A DNA stretch of 64,000 nucleotides from Ciona savignyi (GCA_000149265.1 CH003229.1:699145-763144), one strand, 5' to 3'. Numbered from the stretch's first letter, positions 49,683-63,084 are shown. Program-made: numbers and translations. The notes: generated by a model not told the origin, from the sequence alone.

Positions 49683-50445
49683 AGAAAGTGCTTAATGGTG
49701 TATGTGACTGGGAGGGAGGCAGGGCTGGAAGAGCCGCTTTGTCTAAGATAACACCAGTCAAACACAAGTCACAAGATCATAGCCAACTGGATGCTTCAAT
49801 TGCAACGTCTTAAATATCAAGAGAGTCCCAAGGTATGCTACTTCAGACTCCACCTGATGATAACTCAAGTGATGATACAGTTGAAGTGGACAAATTTGGG
49901 ACTGGAATCATTTAAATAATGATACTTTCATTAAAATAACTTGTAGCCGACAAACGGTCACATTCATAACTAAACAACTCCTAATTAGAACAACCAATTA
50001 ACAACTTGAGACAATTTAATAACAAAAAGAAGGCGGCAAGGCGAACTGGAAAAATGAAAATTTGGCAACAAAATTTGGCTTTGAAATGGGGGAAATGTAA
50101 GGGGGAAGGGGATAGGTTTTCTAATACTGAAGTACTGAGGTATGCAGCTGTAAAATAAATATAAGTTAGTAAGCCACCACTACTACAAATAAAACTGCAA
50201 TAAAAAATAGGAAAAACAAACTACTGCACCGAAACCAACTATAACTGTCAACTGAACGAATGTAGAACTGAAGGACGAACTAATAAAACGGAAAGCGAGA
50301 AATTAAGGAATTTAAATTAAAGTGTGCAGCGTTTGACGCGCTGGCATGCGAGGACCACGTTTGGAGTGCCGTATAATGATTTGGGTGACTCTGTAGTTAA
50401 CATAACTTTCAATGGGTTTGCCGCCATAGTAATTTGTTGACAAAA
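49683..50445. other. No gene recognised
   Basis: A second open frame after 49683 (KKVLNGVCDWEGGRAGRAAL) overlaps the end of the possible exon above and could be an alternative exon, but lacks clear splice support. Confidence 0.3.
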
Positions 50446-50524
50446 AATCTATCATGGAAGGATTCACACTGTTGTTACCCTAACTACCGGACGAACAACA
50501 GTGTGAATCTTTCCATGATAGATT
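50446..50524. other. Near-perfect hairpin, 31-bp arms, 17-nt loop
   Basis: Left arm 50446-50476, loop 50477-50493, right arm 50494-50524. The arms pair fully except for one position. The size suits a microRNA precursor, but it may also be a MITE or replication-slippage relic. No homologous arm was noticed elsewhere in the window. Confidence 0.85.
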
Positions 50525-50718
50525 CTTTGAAACTGAAAGGGCCAATATGGCAACTTATTAAGGTTACCAAAGTTTCTTTTCTTGTGTAGCATTTATTATC
50601 GACCTTATTCTTGTGACTAAAAACTTTTTTGCATCGTAAATAAAATAGTTAACGGCCGGTATATTCGGGTTTGTACGATATTTGAACAAAAAAACAAGAT
50701 AATTCTTACCTAACGTAG

Positions 50719-50882
50719 TTAGGAACCATATGTGGACAATATAAGAACCGTAGGTAATAGGCAGCAATGGCCCCTGCACTGGCCGTTGTAACATTTCGGT
50801 TAAGAACCATACGTGGACAATAAAAGAACCGTAGATAATAGTCAGCAATGGCCCGTGCATTGGCCGTTGTAACATTTCGGGT
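50719..50882. repeat. ~82-bp direct repeat, two copies
   Basis: Units share GGACAATATAAGAACCGTAG-like and TGGCCGTTGTAACATTTCGG blocks, with about ten differences. Confidence 0.9.
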
Positions 50883-51154
50883 ATGTCGGCCAAACATATA
50901 TCTACCGGGTACCCTGACAAAAACTTGATCTGACCAAGACTGATTGGTAGATAACACATATATGCGCCATAGATAATTTCGTAACTGGCACGCAGCGTGC
51001 AGCCAGTCAAAACGCTGTACACAGAGGCATAGCTTAGGTAAGTAAGGTAAAAGGTTTAAAAAGCGGCAAAGCCAAGCGAGGCTCTACCAAAATGCTTTCT
51101 GATATTATGAAATCATACACAGTTTATATAAGACACGTAACAGGAAACACATGT

Positions 51155-51775
51155 GTAGGAATCCCACACGTATTTATAATTGTCTTACTGTACATTTTAA
51201 CAACTAGGTCGCCATGCCATGTGTCCATATTTTGTGCATGGGAAATTGCGATTAGTTTCCTGTTTGGCAGGTCAGTCGATGAATTGTTTCCCCCGAGTTT
51301 TCTGTTTAACGCCGTACAAACCCCGTGTACAAACATGTGTTTCCTGTTATGTGTGGTATATAAACTGAATATGATTTCATATTATTAGAGAGCATTTTGG
51401 TTTGTCCTCCTATGGACTAGCTGCTCTCTCACACCTTTACCTATATACCTACTTAAGCTATGCCCTGTGTACAGCGCTCTTCCTGGCTGCACCTTGCGTA
51501 AATAACTAATAAAATACTTCACCTATGCTACTCCTTGTCTTTTACTCTGCTTGAAACCCCTTTAAAAGCAGAGCGCTGCTACACATGTTTGTACACAAGG
51601 CTTGGAAGGCGTTAAACAGAAAACTCGCGGAAGCAATTCATCGACTGACCTGCCAAAACAGAAAACTAATCGCAATTTCCCATGCACAAAATATGGACAC
51701 ATGGCATGGCGACCTAATTGTTAAAATGTACAGTAAGACAATTATAAATACGTGTGGGATTCCCACGGCGGTATG
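51155..51775. repeat. Inverted repeat with ~185-bp arms
   Basis: 51155-51340 and 51580-51775 are imperfect reverse complements (shared GGAATCCCACACG, GTCGCCATGCCATGTGTCC, GGCAGGTCAGTCGATGAATT). The spacer is ~240 bp. The frames on each arm are mirror shadows. Confidence 0.88.
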
Positions 51776-52899
51776 TTAACTCGGACTTTGGAATTCACCG
51801 CTGTGCCACCCAATAGATTTACTAACAATATGTAATGTTGTCAATGTTGTCGAAAGCCTACCCAACCGTGAACAATGACGATTCTATTAACCTGATACCC
51901 GTCTATTTTGGGACCAAGAGGGTTAACACACGGGCCATCGTCAGCGCCCACGGTTAGGTGTGTCTCTACATTACGCATTGCGGAGAAATCAATTTTTAGA
52001 TTTGCACCTACTTTTGTGGAACTCGGTACACCATGTTTATACACCAACTCGCGAAAAATCGTGAGTTGGTACGCAAACAGTTTTAGTCAAGATTTGTTTT
52101 AAACAACGTGTTACGGCCCCTTTGCTTATGTCCGTAGATCAGCTTCCACGTTTGAACAGTTACTCACTTCGTAGGCCTCACGAACACCAATGATTTTGTT
52201 TCGTTAAACATATTGAAGCGTTAAAGCGGTAACTACAAGAAAAAAAATAACACAATCTTAATAATTAATTTAACATCCCGATTACACTTCATTAAAACAC
52301 ATATGCATACCCGAAATTTGCCGTGCCCTCGTTTAAACACAACGTTCCTCGATTACAGGTATAAAGATCGAAATAGGAATTAAATGGTAACAAAAATGCT
52401 CTTCTGGGCTAAGCCTCTAAATACTATTATGTAAACTCATAGAAATACAAAAAAAAAATTAGGACTTCGGTCAACACTAATAATTACCAAGGAACCTGCG
52501 GGACAACCTAATTCCCGCAGCTACACAACGGTTTGGCGATTCATGAATAAACCGAGTTTAACTTTGGCGTATGCGTAGCTGTTAGCCGAAGTGAAGTTAG
52601 AACCGACAGTTACAATTATACAGGTTGCACAAAGAGGGCTACAGGATAAATATTCTCAGGAGAACGATGTAAAATGTTTTAGTAAAGTCTCTTTTACAAT
52701 TGGGTTGGCATGTTTATCACGTGGCTGGATCTTGTACTTTGGTTAATAAAAAATTGTTTGGTATCGCTGAATAATTTGCGATTTATTGTAAATCAAAAAC
52801 AATTTAGATAGAAGTTATTACTAAATAATAAAATTTAGTCCATTCAGTTTAACTGTTAACTTTTTTTGTAGTACCAAAACTAATAGCACTGTAGAAAGG
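51776..52899. other. No gene recognised
   Basis: Upstream region of the FUT8-like gene. A TTTTTTTGTAG acceptor just before 52872 suggests an untranslated exon somewhere in or before this stretch. Confidence 0.4.
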
Positions 52900-55800
52900 A
52901 TGTCAGCCAAGAGAATATGTTTAAAATCCTTGGTTAGATTTGGACTTTTAGGTATTTTAGCTTTAATAGTTGTTTTCGTTTACTTTACCGGAATATCTGC
53001 ACGATTATGGTAAGTTTTGCTAAGCATGGATATCAAAGCAATATAAAATTATAAACAATATCAAGACTACTGTAGTTTGGCCAATACCCTAAACTCCTTT
53101 TTGAATAAACACATTAAAGTTAATAAAAAACGAGCAATTTGCAAATGATTCGGCTGCTTTTTTTTAGATTTTGCGTGCGCGTTAAATCACACGGCGTGCA
53201 ATGAACAAAACTCTCGCGTGCCAGTGGTTGCCAACCATTAACTAACCCCTGTTTTAGGATATTCATGTTTCTGCCCTTTAATAAGAAAATGAAATGGGGA
53301 TAACAAACAGACACTCGTCAGAATACCTCGCACCACCGTCGGGGTACCGGAGCTATTGCAGTGTGTTATGTATGATTCACACGTTTCTTTAATTTAGTAC
53401 AACCCATATTCCAACGGGTTAAGGCAATGACCGTTAAGTACCTTGCCCGAGCGACAAGTCATTTAGTTTCTGCCTGTGCAATCAAAACCTATACTTAGTT
53501 TAAACATTATACCAATATGCTTGCATAAAGGAATATGTTTTAAACATTATACCAATTGTGCTTGTATAAACGTATATGATAATAGTACACCAAGTGTGCT
53601 TGCATAAACGTATATGGTCTAAACTCTAAACACTATACGAATTGTGCTTGTATAAACGTATATGATAACAATACACCAAGTGTGCTTGCATAAACGCATA
53701 TGTATTAAACAAGTTACAAATGGTGCTTGCATAAACGTATATGTTTGAAACATTACACAAATTGTGCTTGCATAAATGTATAGTCGTATATGATTTAAAC
53801 ATTATACCCAAGTGTGCTTGCATAAACGTATATAGTTTAAACATTACACCAATAAATGTGCTTGCATAAACATATACTTCGTTTAAACATTACACCAATT
53901 ATGCTTGCATAAACGTATATAGTTTAAACGTTATACCAACTGTGCTAGCATAAACGTATACTTGGACTAAACATTATACCAAGTATGCTTGCATAAACGT
54001 ATATGGTTTTAACATTATACCAAATGTGCTTGCATAAACATATACTTCGTTTAAATATTACCTTAATTATGCTTGCATAAACGTATATATTTTAAACATT
54101 ACACCAATTGTGCTTGGATAAACGTATATAGTTAAACATTTAACAATTGTGCTTGCATTAACGTATTCTAACAAAATGTGTTTACAAATAGCGGCGGTAA
54201 AACACGTGACACTCTGTAGTTCTAAACCAATTAATTTGATGGTAGGCATGTTTAAACTATTGTTGTTTGCGTCTGTGTTTCTTTATTTCCTATTAAAGTT
54301 TTTCGTTTTTTTTATTGTAAAAAATGATAATTTTCCTAACCTGATCTACTAAACCCTTCATTCCATTCGAGTTTGTATATCCCACGAGCGTTTTATTACA
54401 CCCACAGGGGTATTTATATGTACTGTTTTGCTATTATTTTAATGTATTTGCTAAAAATTTTATTTCCCAAAATTAATACTTATAGGAATTGCCATCTGCA
54501 AGCAAGAGAACGCGTGATCCCTTTCCTGAAAAGCGCGAAACTTGACCAGGAAAACCAACAAGAAAACACAAGTATGGGAGGCGTTAAACTAATTATTCTC
54601 CATATCTCTCCAATGCAAACTGGCCTCACAAAAACTCAAAACCCTCCAAAATTGTACTTAAAAATTTTGAGCCCACACCCCTTCGTACATGGCCACCTTT
54701 TCCCAACAAAACAGCTAGCAGATGCACAACCAACACCTTTATTTCACAAAGCACTGCTCCACTATTACAAAACTTTACAGCTAAACAAAAACACCGGCGC
54801 GCAGGCGCAGCCTAGCATATGCTGCTTTCAACCGAACAGACATTGGGGAATCAGCACCATTGTTACCCAGCAAAACACTCGTTTAAAAACAATGACTGAT
54901 GAAGGATACCACTAGTCACACCCGCCCGTGCATAGAGGTCTTAATTGGTCATACGCCATCTATAACAAACATATTATACTGTGCATTAACTAACTTGTAC
55001 CTGTCCCATCAATACTAACGTGAGTTTGAAGGCTTGGATGTGATATTCACATTTATGCCTAACACAAGGGGCGTTACTTTTTTGAAAACACAAGGGGCGT
55101 TACTTTAATATAATTACTGTTAACAACACCTCCTTTTTTAGCAATCTCAAATTTTAACGATGACGATTTGCTGATAAGACTGATGCAAAATAGTAAAATG
55201 TTGGAAGAATTGTTTTTTTATCACCTTAAAAATCCCAAAATAGAACTCGAAGAAAGAGACTTGTTTAAACAACTAGGATTACAATTACAACAGTAAGTGC
55301 TAGTTTTTTGGAAAATTCTACATAGTTGTGTCCATAAGCAATGCACTAGGCAACGTTGATATTTAACATGCCGCAATAATTCCGGTAAACCGACCGTTGG
55401 CATGAAATAATTTCTTGAAGGTGTAATAACATTCCTATTTCACGTGTGCTAGGACTTCCGGTTCTTTTCCACGCACGAGAAATAAATATGAATATCCTAG
55501 ATATCTTGTCCACCTGTACCTTAACCTGTACATTTATTCGTCCGACCAATTAGTTTGGTGGGTTAGTGCGTCGCCTTCCAGCCCAAGGCTTGCAAGTACG
55601 TAACTTGTAGTCAGCTGGTCGGTTTTTTCCTTGGGAAAATCACTTAGCGGACATTGTCTGAACCCATTGGACGGATGGGTGTGCTTAACGGTTCTTGTGT
55701 TTAGCCATTAACGGGGATAACTATTAATATCCATCCTATAACATACCAATTTATTTAAAATAATTAGAACAATACGTGTTGCCAGGATGCTCTACTCCGA

Positions 55801-58800
55801 CATTGAAAAGCTATATTCGAATGCATTTCGTGAGAAGCAACAAGAACTGGAAAAACTAAATGCTCTTGCATTCTCCTTTATATCGAACAGCCAAGTATTT
55901 TAATTTTTTCATTTATTTGTTATGTGGAGGATATATATGATAGGATATTTAAGTTTTATCTCCGATAATGAAAAAACGCAAGAGTCCTTCTCAACCGGGT
56001 AACGATAAGATTAGCTCGTGTCCAGTAGTACCTATTATTACACTGGGTTCAGGCAATGTTCTCTAAGTGCCTTGCCCAAGGACACCATAAAGGCTGTATA
56101 CATGCCTCGTATACAAATTTGCATTAAGTATTCTAAAATATGTACTCGTTAGACAAAATTAAACCATTTTTGGGTGTGTATTTAATATTTTTTTGTAGAA
56201 CCCTTCCAACTGTTCTTCTGCGAAAAAGCTCTTCTGCAACGTGAAACACCATTGTGGACTCGGTTGTATGATGCACCATTACAGTCTGTGTCTCTTCATA
56301 GCTCTCGGGACCAACCGAGTTATGATCTGGGATCTCAACCAGGTCACGGAATACCCTGGACTGCAGGACGCAATAAAGAGTCCAAGTCATTGCCAAAGTT
56401 CTAAAGAGGAATTGGCATCAGCTCCAGAGTGGCGTAGTGAGTGTTTAAATAAAATTATTTCGTGCCTGATTAAGGAATTCAGCAGATTCCTAACGCGTTA
56501 AACTGTTAAAAATGGTATAATGTTTTATATATATTTTTGACAGGGACATGCAAATTTGGTAGATGGTTTTTAATTACTTATTTTATTGGTCTAGTTCCTG
56601 GCATGAAATACATACAGAGATTTTCCGGCAAATTTCTGTTTTATTCGTCTTTGCATTCTGTTTTTCACCATTCAAACAAATAGTTTGGTTGTGAAAGTTT
56701 GTACTAGGGAAATATTTCAATGCAAATTTTACTTATAAAAACTAGCCTGCGTTTGAAATGCAAAGTACCAGCATATTGTTTGCCGCCAAAAAACGATCTT
56801 GTGTTTATATTGTGTTTTAACATAGAATAGCACACAAAAACGTTTAACATCCTTATCATCAGTATTCCTACAGTACCTACCCCTATGATGTTCCTAACAA
56901 CAGTATCTTTGGTTGTGATATAATAAATATGTATATATGGCATAACCCTCGTCAAGCGACTTTTACTTTAACGACACACACAGGCCCCCAGGAAACCGAA
57001 CCTACACCGTCGGACGCACCGATCGTCAAAGTTACTGGCTACAAAAACTCGGTTTTTGCGCCAAACACAGTTCCAAGCCAATTTCTACCGCGTATCGAGC
57101 TCGTTTTAGCAGATCCATTGACATGGTGGACAGGTCAGGTGATGAACTACTTGTTTCGATTGAAGGAGTCTATGTCGAAAGAAGTTGAAGATTTTAAAAC
57201 GAAAACAGGCTTCGGTCATCCGATAGTTGGGTATGTAAAATATTCAGTAATACACAGCATGTTGTAACGTTGCAAATCGATCGTGTGGCCGATTGGTTAA
57301 CACGACCGATACATTTACCGCATTATACATGGAAATGATCTTGGTTATGACTCCATTATGGGTTCGAAACTTGGCACAGTTAATAAAATGTAAAGCGCAC
57401 AACACTTGATAGGGAATTTTGTGTTTTAATCTCTAAAATGCAGGTTATTTACATGTGTTAACGTCCGATACTTAAAGTCACTATTCATAAAATAAATGGA
57501 ACTAAAATTTATACCTCTTTTGTTTAACCAAATAAGTAAAAATAGCCGATATTTTAACACTAATAAGAAGTAAAATTTACTCTCAAAATTCTAAATTTAT
57601 TTAAAACATCGTCACGATTATAACACACCAAGACAAAATCTTACAACATATTGCAAAAGTTTAGGTAGCAGTGGTTGCAAGGTTTTCTAACTTTGACGTT
57701 TTCTATACACGAAGAGAAAAGCGTGAATACACTTAACCATGTACATACCCCATTCCAGAATTCACGTTAGAAGAACGGATAAAATCAAAGAAGCCAATTA
57801 CCAAGACTTGAATTCTTACATGGAATACGCAATTAATTGGTATGACCAATATGTCATAAGGCACGGAAATGTGCGGAGGAAAATATATCTAGCATCAGAT
57901 GATCCAGCGATAATGGAAGAGGCGAAGAGCAAGTTAGTTGTTATTCCATGTTGTCGTTTTATCCCGCCTCCTTTACCCAAAACAAAACTATGTTGTTGTC
58001 ATGCAAGGCAATTTACATATAGTGTTTAAAATTCCCAACTATACAGTGTGCACAAAACCATTATCATGTTTAATAGTACGTCAGACTGGTAGAGGATATT
58101 CATGTTTATCCCCGCAAATGTCAGATTACCTCGCGTTGGGTTACCGACGTCATTGCAGTGTGTTGTATATTATTTACGTATCAAGTCTCTGGGTCAAGGC
58201 AATATCCCCTAAGTGCCTTGCCCGAGGACACAACCGACTACTTAGCTACCGGTTACGAATTTGCAAACTTTCGGCGAAAGGCAACACATTTACCCAACAA
58301 GCTGATTGGTCGGTAAATAACTGAATGTTCTAAATAAACAATACTCTGCAACAGATACACAAACTACCAATTTATATTCGGCGAGTCTGCATGTTCTGAT
58401 GTATATTCAAGATTCACCAAGAATGGTTTGTTTGGTATCGTAAAGGACATATTTCTCTTGAGGGGATGTGATTACGTTGTCTTAACAATGTCATCAAACG
58501 TTAGTAGACATGTGTATCTGGCTGTTGGAACTTGTCACATCATACTACCTGGCCAAATTGATTGATGGGCTAATCCTTAACCGTTAATGTGTCGCATTAG
58601 CACGCCCACCGTTAAGTAGGCACAAAGTCACAACTAACTAACTAGCGACCAGTTTCGTACCTGCAAACTGTCGGCTGAAAGGCGATGCATTAACCCACCG
58701 ACTAATCTTTCGGACCTTCCGGTTGGTGAAGCTATTGTAAAGTGTTAAACACCGTGAAGGAAATGCTGTAGTTTTTGTCTAACCTATTATACCCTTGTGT

Positions 58801-59364
58801 TTGGACAGCAAAGGCTAGTTGCAATTCTTAATGACACAACTAATTAAATAGTAGCTGATTTCAGTGGTTTTGGGCTGATGATCCCACAGTTTAAATGTGG
58901 GGTTAACATAATACTGTGTGTGGGCTACATTCAGAAAAAAGATGGTAAAAGACTAAAATTTAGAGGCATTTCTCTTATTGGAAAAATTTAGAGGCATTTC
59001 TCAGATTGGAAGGATGATACAAGAAATGCGGCAAACTTCTTTACAAGATGCGACGTTTCATTTTGCCAATCTTGACTATTCATACCACGCAAACGGCGGC
59101 AGAGACATTGTCCACGAAGTTCTACTTTACCACAACCCACTCGTCCCTTGCGACCGAAAGGCTCGAAGACACGACGGTAGTTGTGAACTGACGATGAAAG
59201 TAGGGGATCGAATTACCAATTATCCGATGATGAAAAGAGGAACTATGCTTGGTGGATTCAACCAACGAACTAATCAAGTTGGAATGTACCCAGCGTTTAA
59301 AGTTAAAACCATTTTGGTGCCGGAGTCCTATCCGATTTCAATGGTTGAAAACGATGTCTTCTAG
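52900..59364 (+). CDS. FUT8-like: Alpha-1,6-fucosyltransferase, FUT8-like (divergent)
   Basis: Coding exons: 52900-53009, 55142-55292, 55786-55894, 56199-56436, 56984-57230, 57759-57932, 58355-58499 and 59005-59364. From exon 2 on, all phases match. Exon 1 is a type II anchor (GLLGILALIVVFVYFT); exons 2-3 a coiled-coil stem; exon 4 carries NPSNCSSAKKLFCN and the Cys-rich HHCGLGCMMHH; exon 5 ends HPIVG; exon 6 starts IHVRRTDK, the GDP-fucose-binding motif, and has YLASDDPAIMEEAK; exon 7 ends LTMSSN; exon 8 has IGRMIQEMRQT and a C-terminal SH3-like domain (GMYPAFKVK). FUT8 adds core fucose to N-glycans in the Golgi. Exon 1 leaves two bases, but exon 2 needs one, so a small exon in 53010-55141 is missing from this model. 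The core is shorter than the vertebrate enzyme (about 510 residues placed). Confidence 0.9.
53480..54175. repeat. ~41-bp minisatellite in FUT8-like intron 1
   Basis: About seventeen units around TGCTTGCATAAACGTATAT followed by GGTTTAAACATTATACCAA. Degenerate, single orientation. Confidence 0.93.
54390..55075. repeat. Dispersed repeat with nested insertion, intron 1
   Basis: The outer parts (54390-54570 and 54963-55075) match 59580-60600: shared TTATTACACCCACAGGGGTA, GCGTGA...CTTGACCAG and ACTTGTA.CTGTCCCATC. The element 54575-54962, a reversed copy of the 17140 family, is nested within. Confidence 0.8.
57283..57385 (+). repeat. tRNA-derived SINE-like copy in FUT8-like intron 5
   Basis: A-box-like TGGCCGATTGGTTAACACG and B-box-like GGGTTCGAAAC about 75 bases apart, then a TAATAAAATG tail. 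Confidence 0.72.
57990..58350. repeat. Dispersed repeat in FUT8-like intron 6
   Basis: Carries GGGTCAAGGCAATATCCCCT and AGTGCCTTGCCCGAGGACAC, motifs shared with 53420-53465 and 56045-56095. Confidence 0.6.
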
Positions 59365-59499
59365 CAAATTTATTATTTTTCGTGAATGTAAAATGTTCGT
59401 ACTGTTTGCGTTGTTGCACAGTTGTGGAATTGGCTTCAAAGTTAATATAAATTATAGTATTTCACGTTCGTTTGGCTAAATAGCTAACTCAACCTATAT

Positions 59500-60712
59500 A
59501 TATACCGATTTTAATATAAAACCGTCTTAATGACGAGCCCATCATGGGTAAAATTTTAAGGCAGGTGAATTTGTTGTGTGTTTGATTGGAATTTATTACA
59601 CCCACAGGGGTATTTTTATGACGTAGCCTACTGATATGCTGTTTGTAAGGTATCTCGACCTATTATTTATTTATTTGCTTATGTTTTCTTGATGGCTATG
59701 TTAAACCAGTATAAGTTGAGTCATTAAAGATATACGTAATAATGGAAGTTTATGTTGCAATCGCATCTACTGGACCGCATGGCCTAACTTTTTCTTTCCG
59801 AATTAATTACCTTGGGGGCTGCAGTGTAGAATTTTGTTCCGATACCGTATTTTTCTGTACCGCTTAAAGCCAAAGTTTGGTGAGTGTGTGATTCGTATGA
59901 TTTACACATTGACTCGTAAGTTTACTGATATTGGTATTTTAATTTATTTACTGCAGAAAACCGTATCTCTACCACCATATAGTGTCGTAACGTATCATTT
60001 CTGTTGTATTCTGATTTTGTCGAGTACCAACTGCCTTAAACAGGCAAACAAACACGAGGTATATACAATTAGCTCGCGCGGGGAATGTTGGAATGTCGAG
60101 GGCGTGGGAGAGTAATCGTTATAAATCATCGGAGGCAACGCAATAAACTAAGGAATGGTTTACACAATAAAACAATCTCTACCACCGTATCGTACACACA
60201 CTGAATCACCGTATCGTCTCTACCACCGTACCATATGTTAGTAACCCCCATGATTTCCGTATCGTATCAACCCATACCGCCAATTATAACCAGATGACGT
60301 AAACTGTGTGTTTATCATACTACGCGTCATTTTTAAACTAGTAACCCGTTACTCTCCACCCGCGGAAGTAACACCATTATTTTGTTGTATTTGGTAAAAT
60401 ATTTTTTTCCAAAAAAAATTATTAATAGGAATTCTCTTCTGCAAACCGGAGAATGCGTGAACTTTGACCAGAAATAACAACGGGATGATAAAAGTGAATT
60501 AACCATAATATACTGTTTATTAACAAACTTGTATATGTCCCATCTGCACTAACGTGTATCTATATGATTGGATATGATATGTATGTTAATCCCCATAAAA
60601 ATAGAAACCCATAAAAAACGTTTGGTTATGACTCTGTCGTAGGGTTTAAAATAAACACGGTTAAAAACTGTAAAAATGGTTATCCAGCACTGCATGGGAC
60701 AATATTGTTATA
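59500..60712. repeat. SINE 3' half and dispersed repeat downstream of FUT8-like
   Basis: 59500-59575 has the CGTCTTAATGACGAGCCCATC segment of the SINE family without its head. 59580-60600 belongs to the repeat split at 54390-55075. 59930-60260 adds several ACCACC(A/G)TAT-type short repeats. No gene seen. Confidence 0.6.
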
Positions 60713-63084
60713 GGTCCCATTTGAAAAATTGGGACACATATTGTTTTTGTCCGTTTTTTTCGTTTTTTTTCGTTTTTTTGTCAAACGCTTGAAAGGCATG
60801 GCATGTCGCCCCGACATCTACCAGAAGGAATAATGGAATCTCAATGAGACTTTGCCATTTGTTAGACAACATGGTCTAGATAAGCAGAAACCAACATTTT
60901 GGGAGATAAACCCAGGGGAATTCCCCTGGGACGTTAAAAACCAAAACGGTATTTTTTACTAAAAAATAGCTTTTTTGGGCATAGCGCTTGAACGACAGCT
61001 CCAATTCGAATCAGATTTGGTGAAATGTAAGTACATTAGTAACCGATTTAACAATTAAAAGAAATAAAAATAATTACCTAGGGAAATACCCTAAACAATA
61101 ATATTTTGTTCTTGAATCATGATTGTGACAAGCACGCCATTTCGCCCCGACATATACCAGGAGGAAAAATGGAATCGCAATAAAACTTTGGTATTTGTTA
61201 GACAATATAGTCTAGATATACAGAAACCAAAATTATGGGTGATAAATCCAGGGGAATTCCCCTGGGACGTTACAAACCAAAACGGTATTTTTTTTCTAAA
61301 AAAGGACTTTTTTGGGCATAGCGCTTGAACGGCAGTTACAATTTGAATCAGATTTTCTGGAATGTAAGTGCATTAGGCACTAATTTAACACTTAAAAGAA
61401 ATAAAAAAATTACCTGGGGAAATACCCTAAAAATAAGATTTTGTTCTTAAATCATGATTGTGACAGACATACCATGTCGCCCCGACATCTACCAAAAGGA
61501 GTAATGAAATCTCAATTAAAATTGAACATTTGTAAGACAACATGGTCTTGATATGAAGAAACCAAAATAATTTTGGGTAATAAATCCAGGGGAATACCCC
61601 TGAGACGTTAAAATCCAAAACGGTATTTTTTTTCTAAAAAAATAGCTTTTTGGGGGCATAGCGCTTGAACGGCTGGTCCAATTTGAATCAGATTTTCCGG
61701 AATGTAAGTGCATTATTCACTGATTTAACACTTAGAAGAAATAAAAAAATTACCTAGGGAAATACCCTAAAAATAGGATTTTGTTCTCAAATCATGATTG
61801 TGATAAGCATGCCATGTCGCCCCGACATCTACCAAAAGGAGTAATGAAATCTCAATTAAAATTGAACATTTGTAAGACAACTTTTGGGTAAATAAATCCA
61901 GGGGAATTCCCCTGAGACGTTAAAATCCAAAAGTTTTTTTTCCAATAAATTAGTTTTTTGGGGCATATAGCGCTTGCACGGCTGCTCTAATTTTGATCAG
62001 ATTTGGTGAAATGTTAGACCATTAGACACTTTGTGCCAAATAAAAGAAATAAAACATTTACTTAGGGTAATTACGTTGAAAACGAAGACATGTTCCTGAA
62101 TTACTATTGTGGCAGGCATGCCATATCGCACTGACATCTCCAACAAGGAGTCGACAAATCAGAGTAAAACTTTAAGAATTGTTACATAACATGACCCACA
62201 TATGTAAAAACAGAAACTTATCTACTAAACCTAGGGAAATTTCCTGAAACCATGAAAAACTGAATCGGGCTGTTTTGAAAATTTAGCTTCTTTTCACCTT
62301 AGCGCTTGAAAAGAAGGTTTAATTTAAAACATTTGTGGTAAAAATGTTCGTAAATTTAAGACGTTTATTCTTTTTTTATCTACACATGGAAAAGAAAGTT
62401 TGGTTTGATAACTATGGGACCCATGCGTTTATGCTTGCAGAAACAACTTCATATCGCCCGACATCTCCAACAAGGGGTCGCCAAAGCGAATTAAAAATGT
62501 TTGTTAGATTATCTAACAAACATCTAACTTTGATAAAAATAACTAAGATATGTAAACTGAAAGTTATGTACTAAGCTTATGGAAATTTTCCCGAAATAAT
62601 GAAAACTCAATCGGACTGTTTGGGGAATTTACCTTCATTTTACTACAGCGCTTGACAAGAGGCTTAAATTTAAAACATTTGTTGTAAAATGTTTGTAAAT
62701 CTAACACGCTTATTCTTTATTTAACTACACATAGAAAAGAAGTTTGGTTTAATAACTATGGGACCAATGCGTTGATGCTTGCAGAAACAAAAACTATGAC
62801 AGTCCGGTAAAACTTTCTATTATGTTGAATGACATGGACCTGACGTGAACATATCTTACAATAACATATATTCTGTAATGAACATTAATATCAAGATCGG
62901 ATTGTTACCTCTGGGATCCATGCGTTTATGCTTGCAGAAACAAACTACATACCCGGTGTATAAAATACATATTGTGGTTAGGGACCCTGTCTACCATATA
63001 TATATATATATATATATATACATATCGTACAAAATATGTTTTACAAATAGTGGTGGCAAAACACGTGGTTGACACTCTCTAGTT
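60713..63084. mobile_element. Palindrome-bearing repeat element, copy 3 (longest)
   Basis: Four to five ~340-bp units start near 60800, 61130, 61470, 61815 and 62118. Each has the CAGGGGAATTCCCCTG palindrome or a decayed form, and GGCATAGCGCTTG. The end matches 10620-10850. A second, degenerate half-copy (62455-62800) follows. (TA)n at 62994-63020. Confidence 0.82.

Noticed and set aside
54373-54915. 180-residue frame within FUT8-like intron 1
   Set aside because: It runs through nested dispersed repeats shared with 17140 and 41030, and has no fucosyltransferase similarity.
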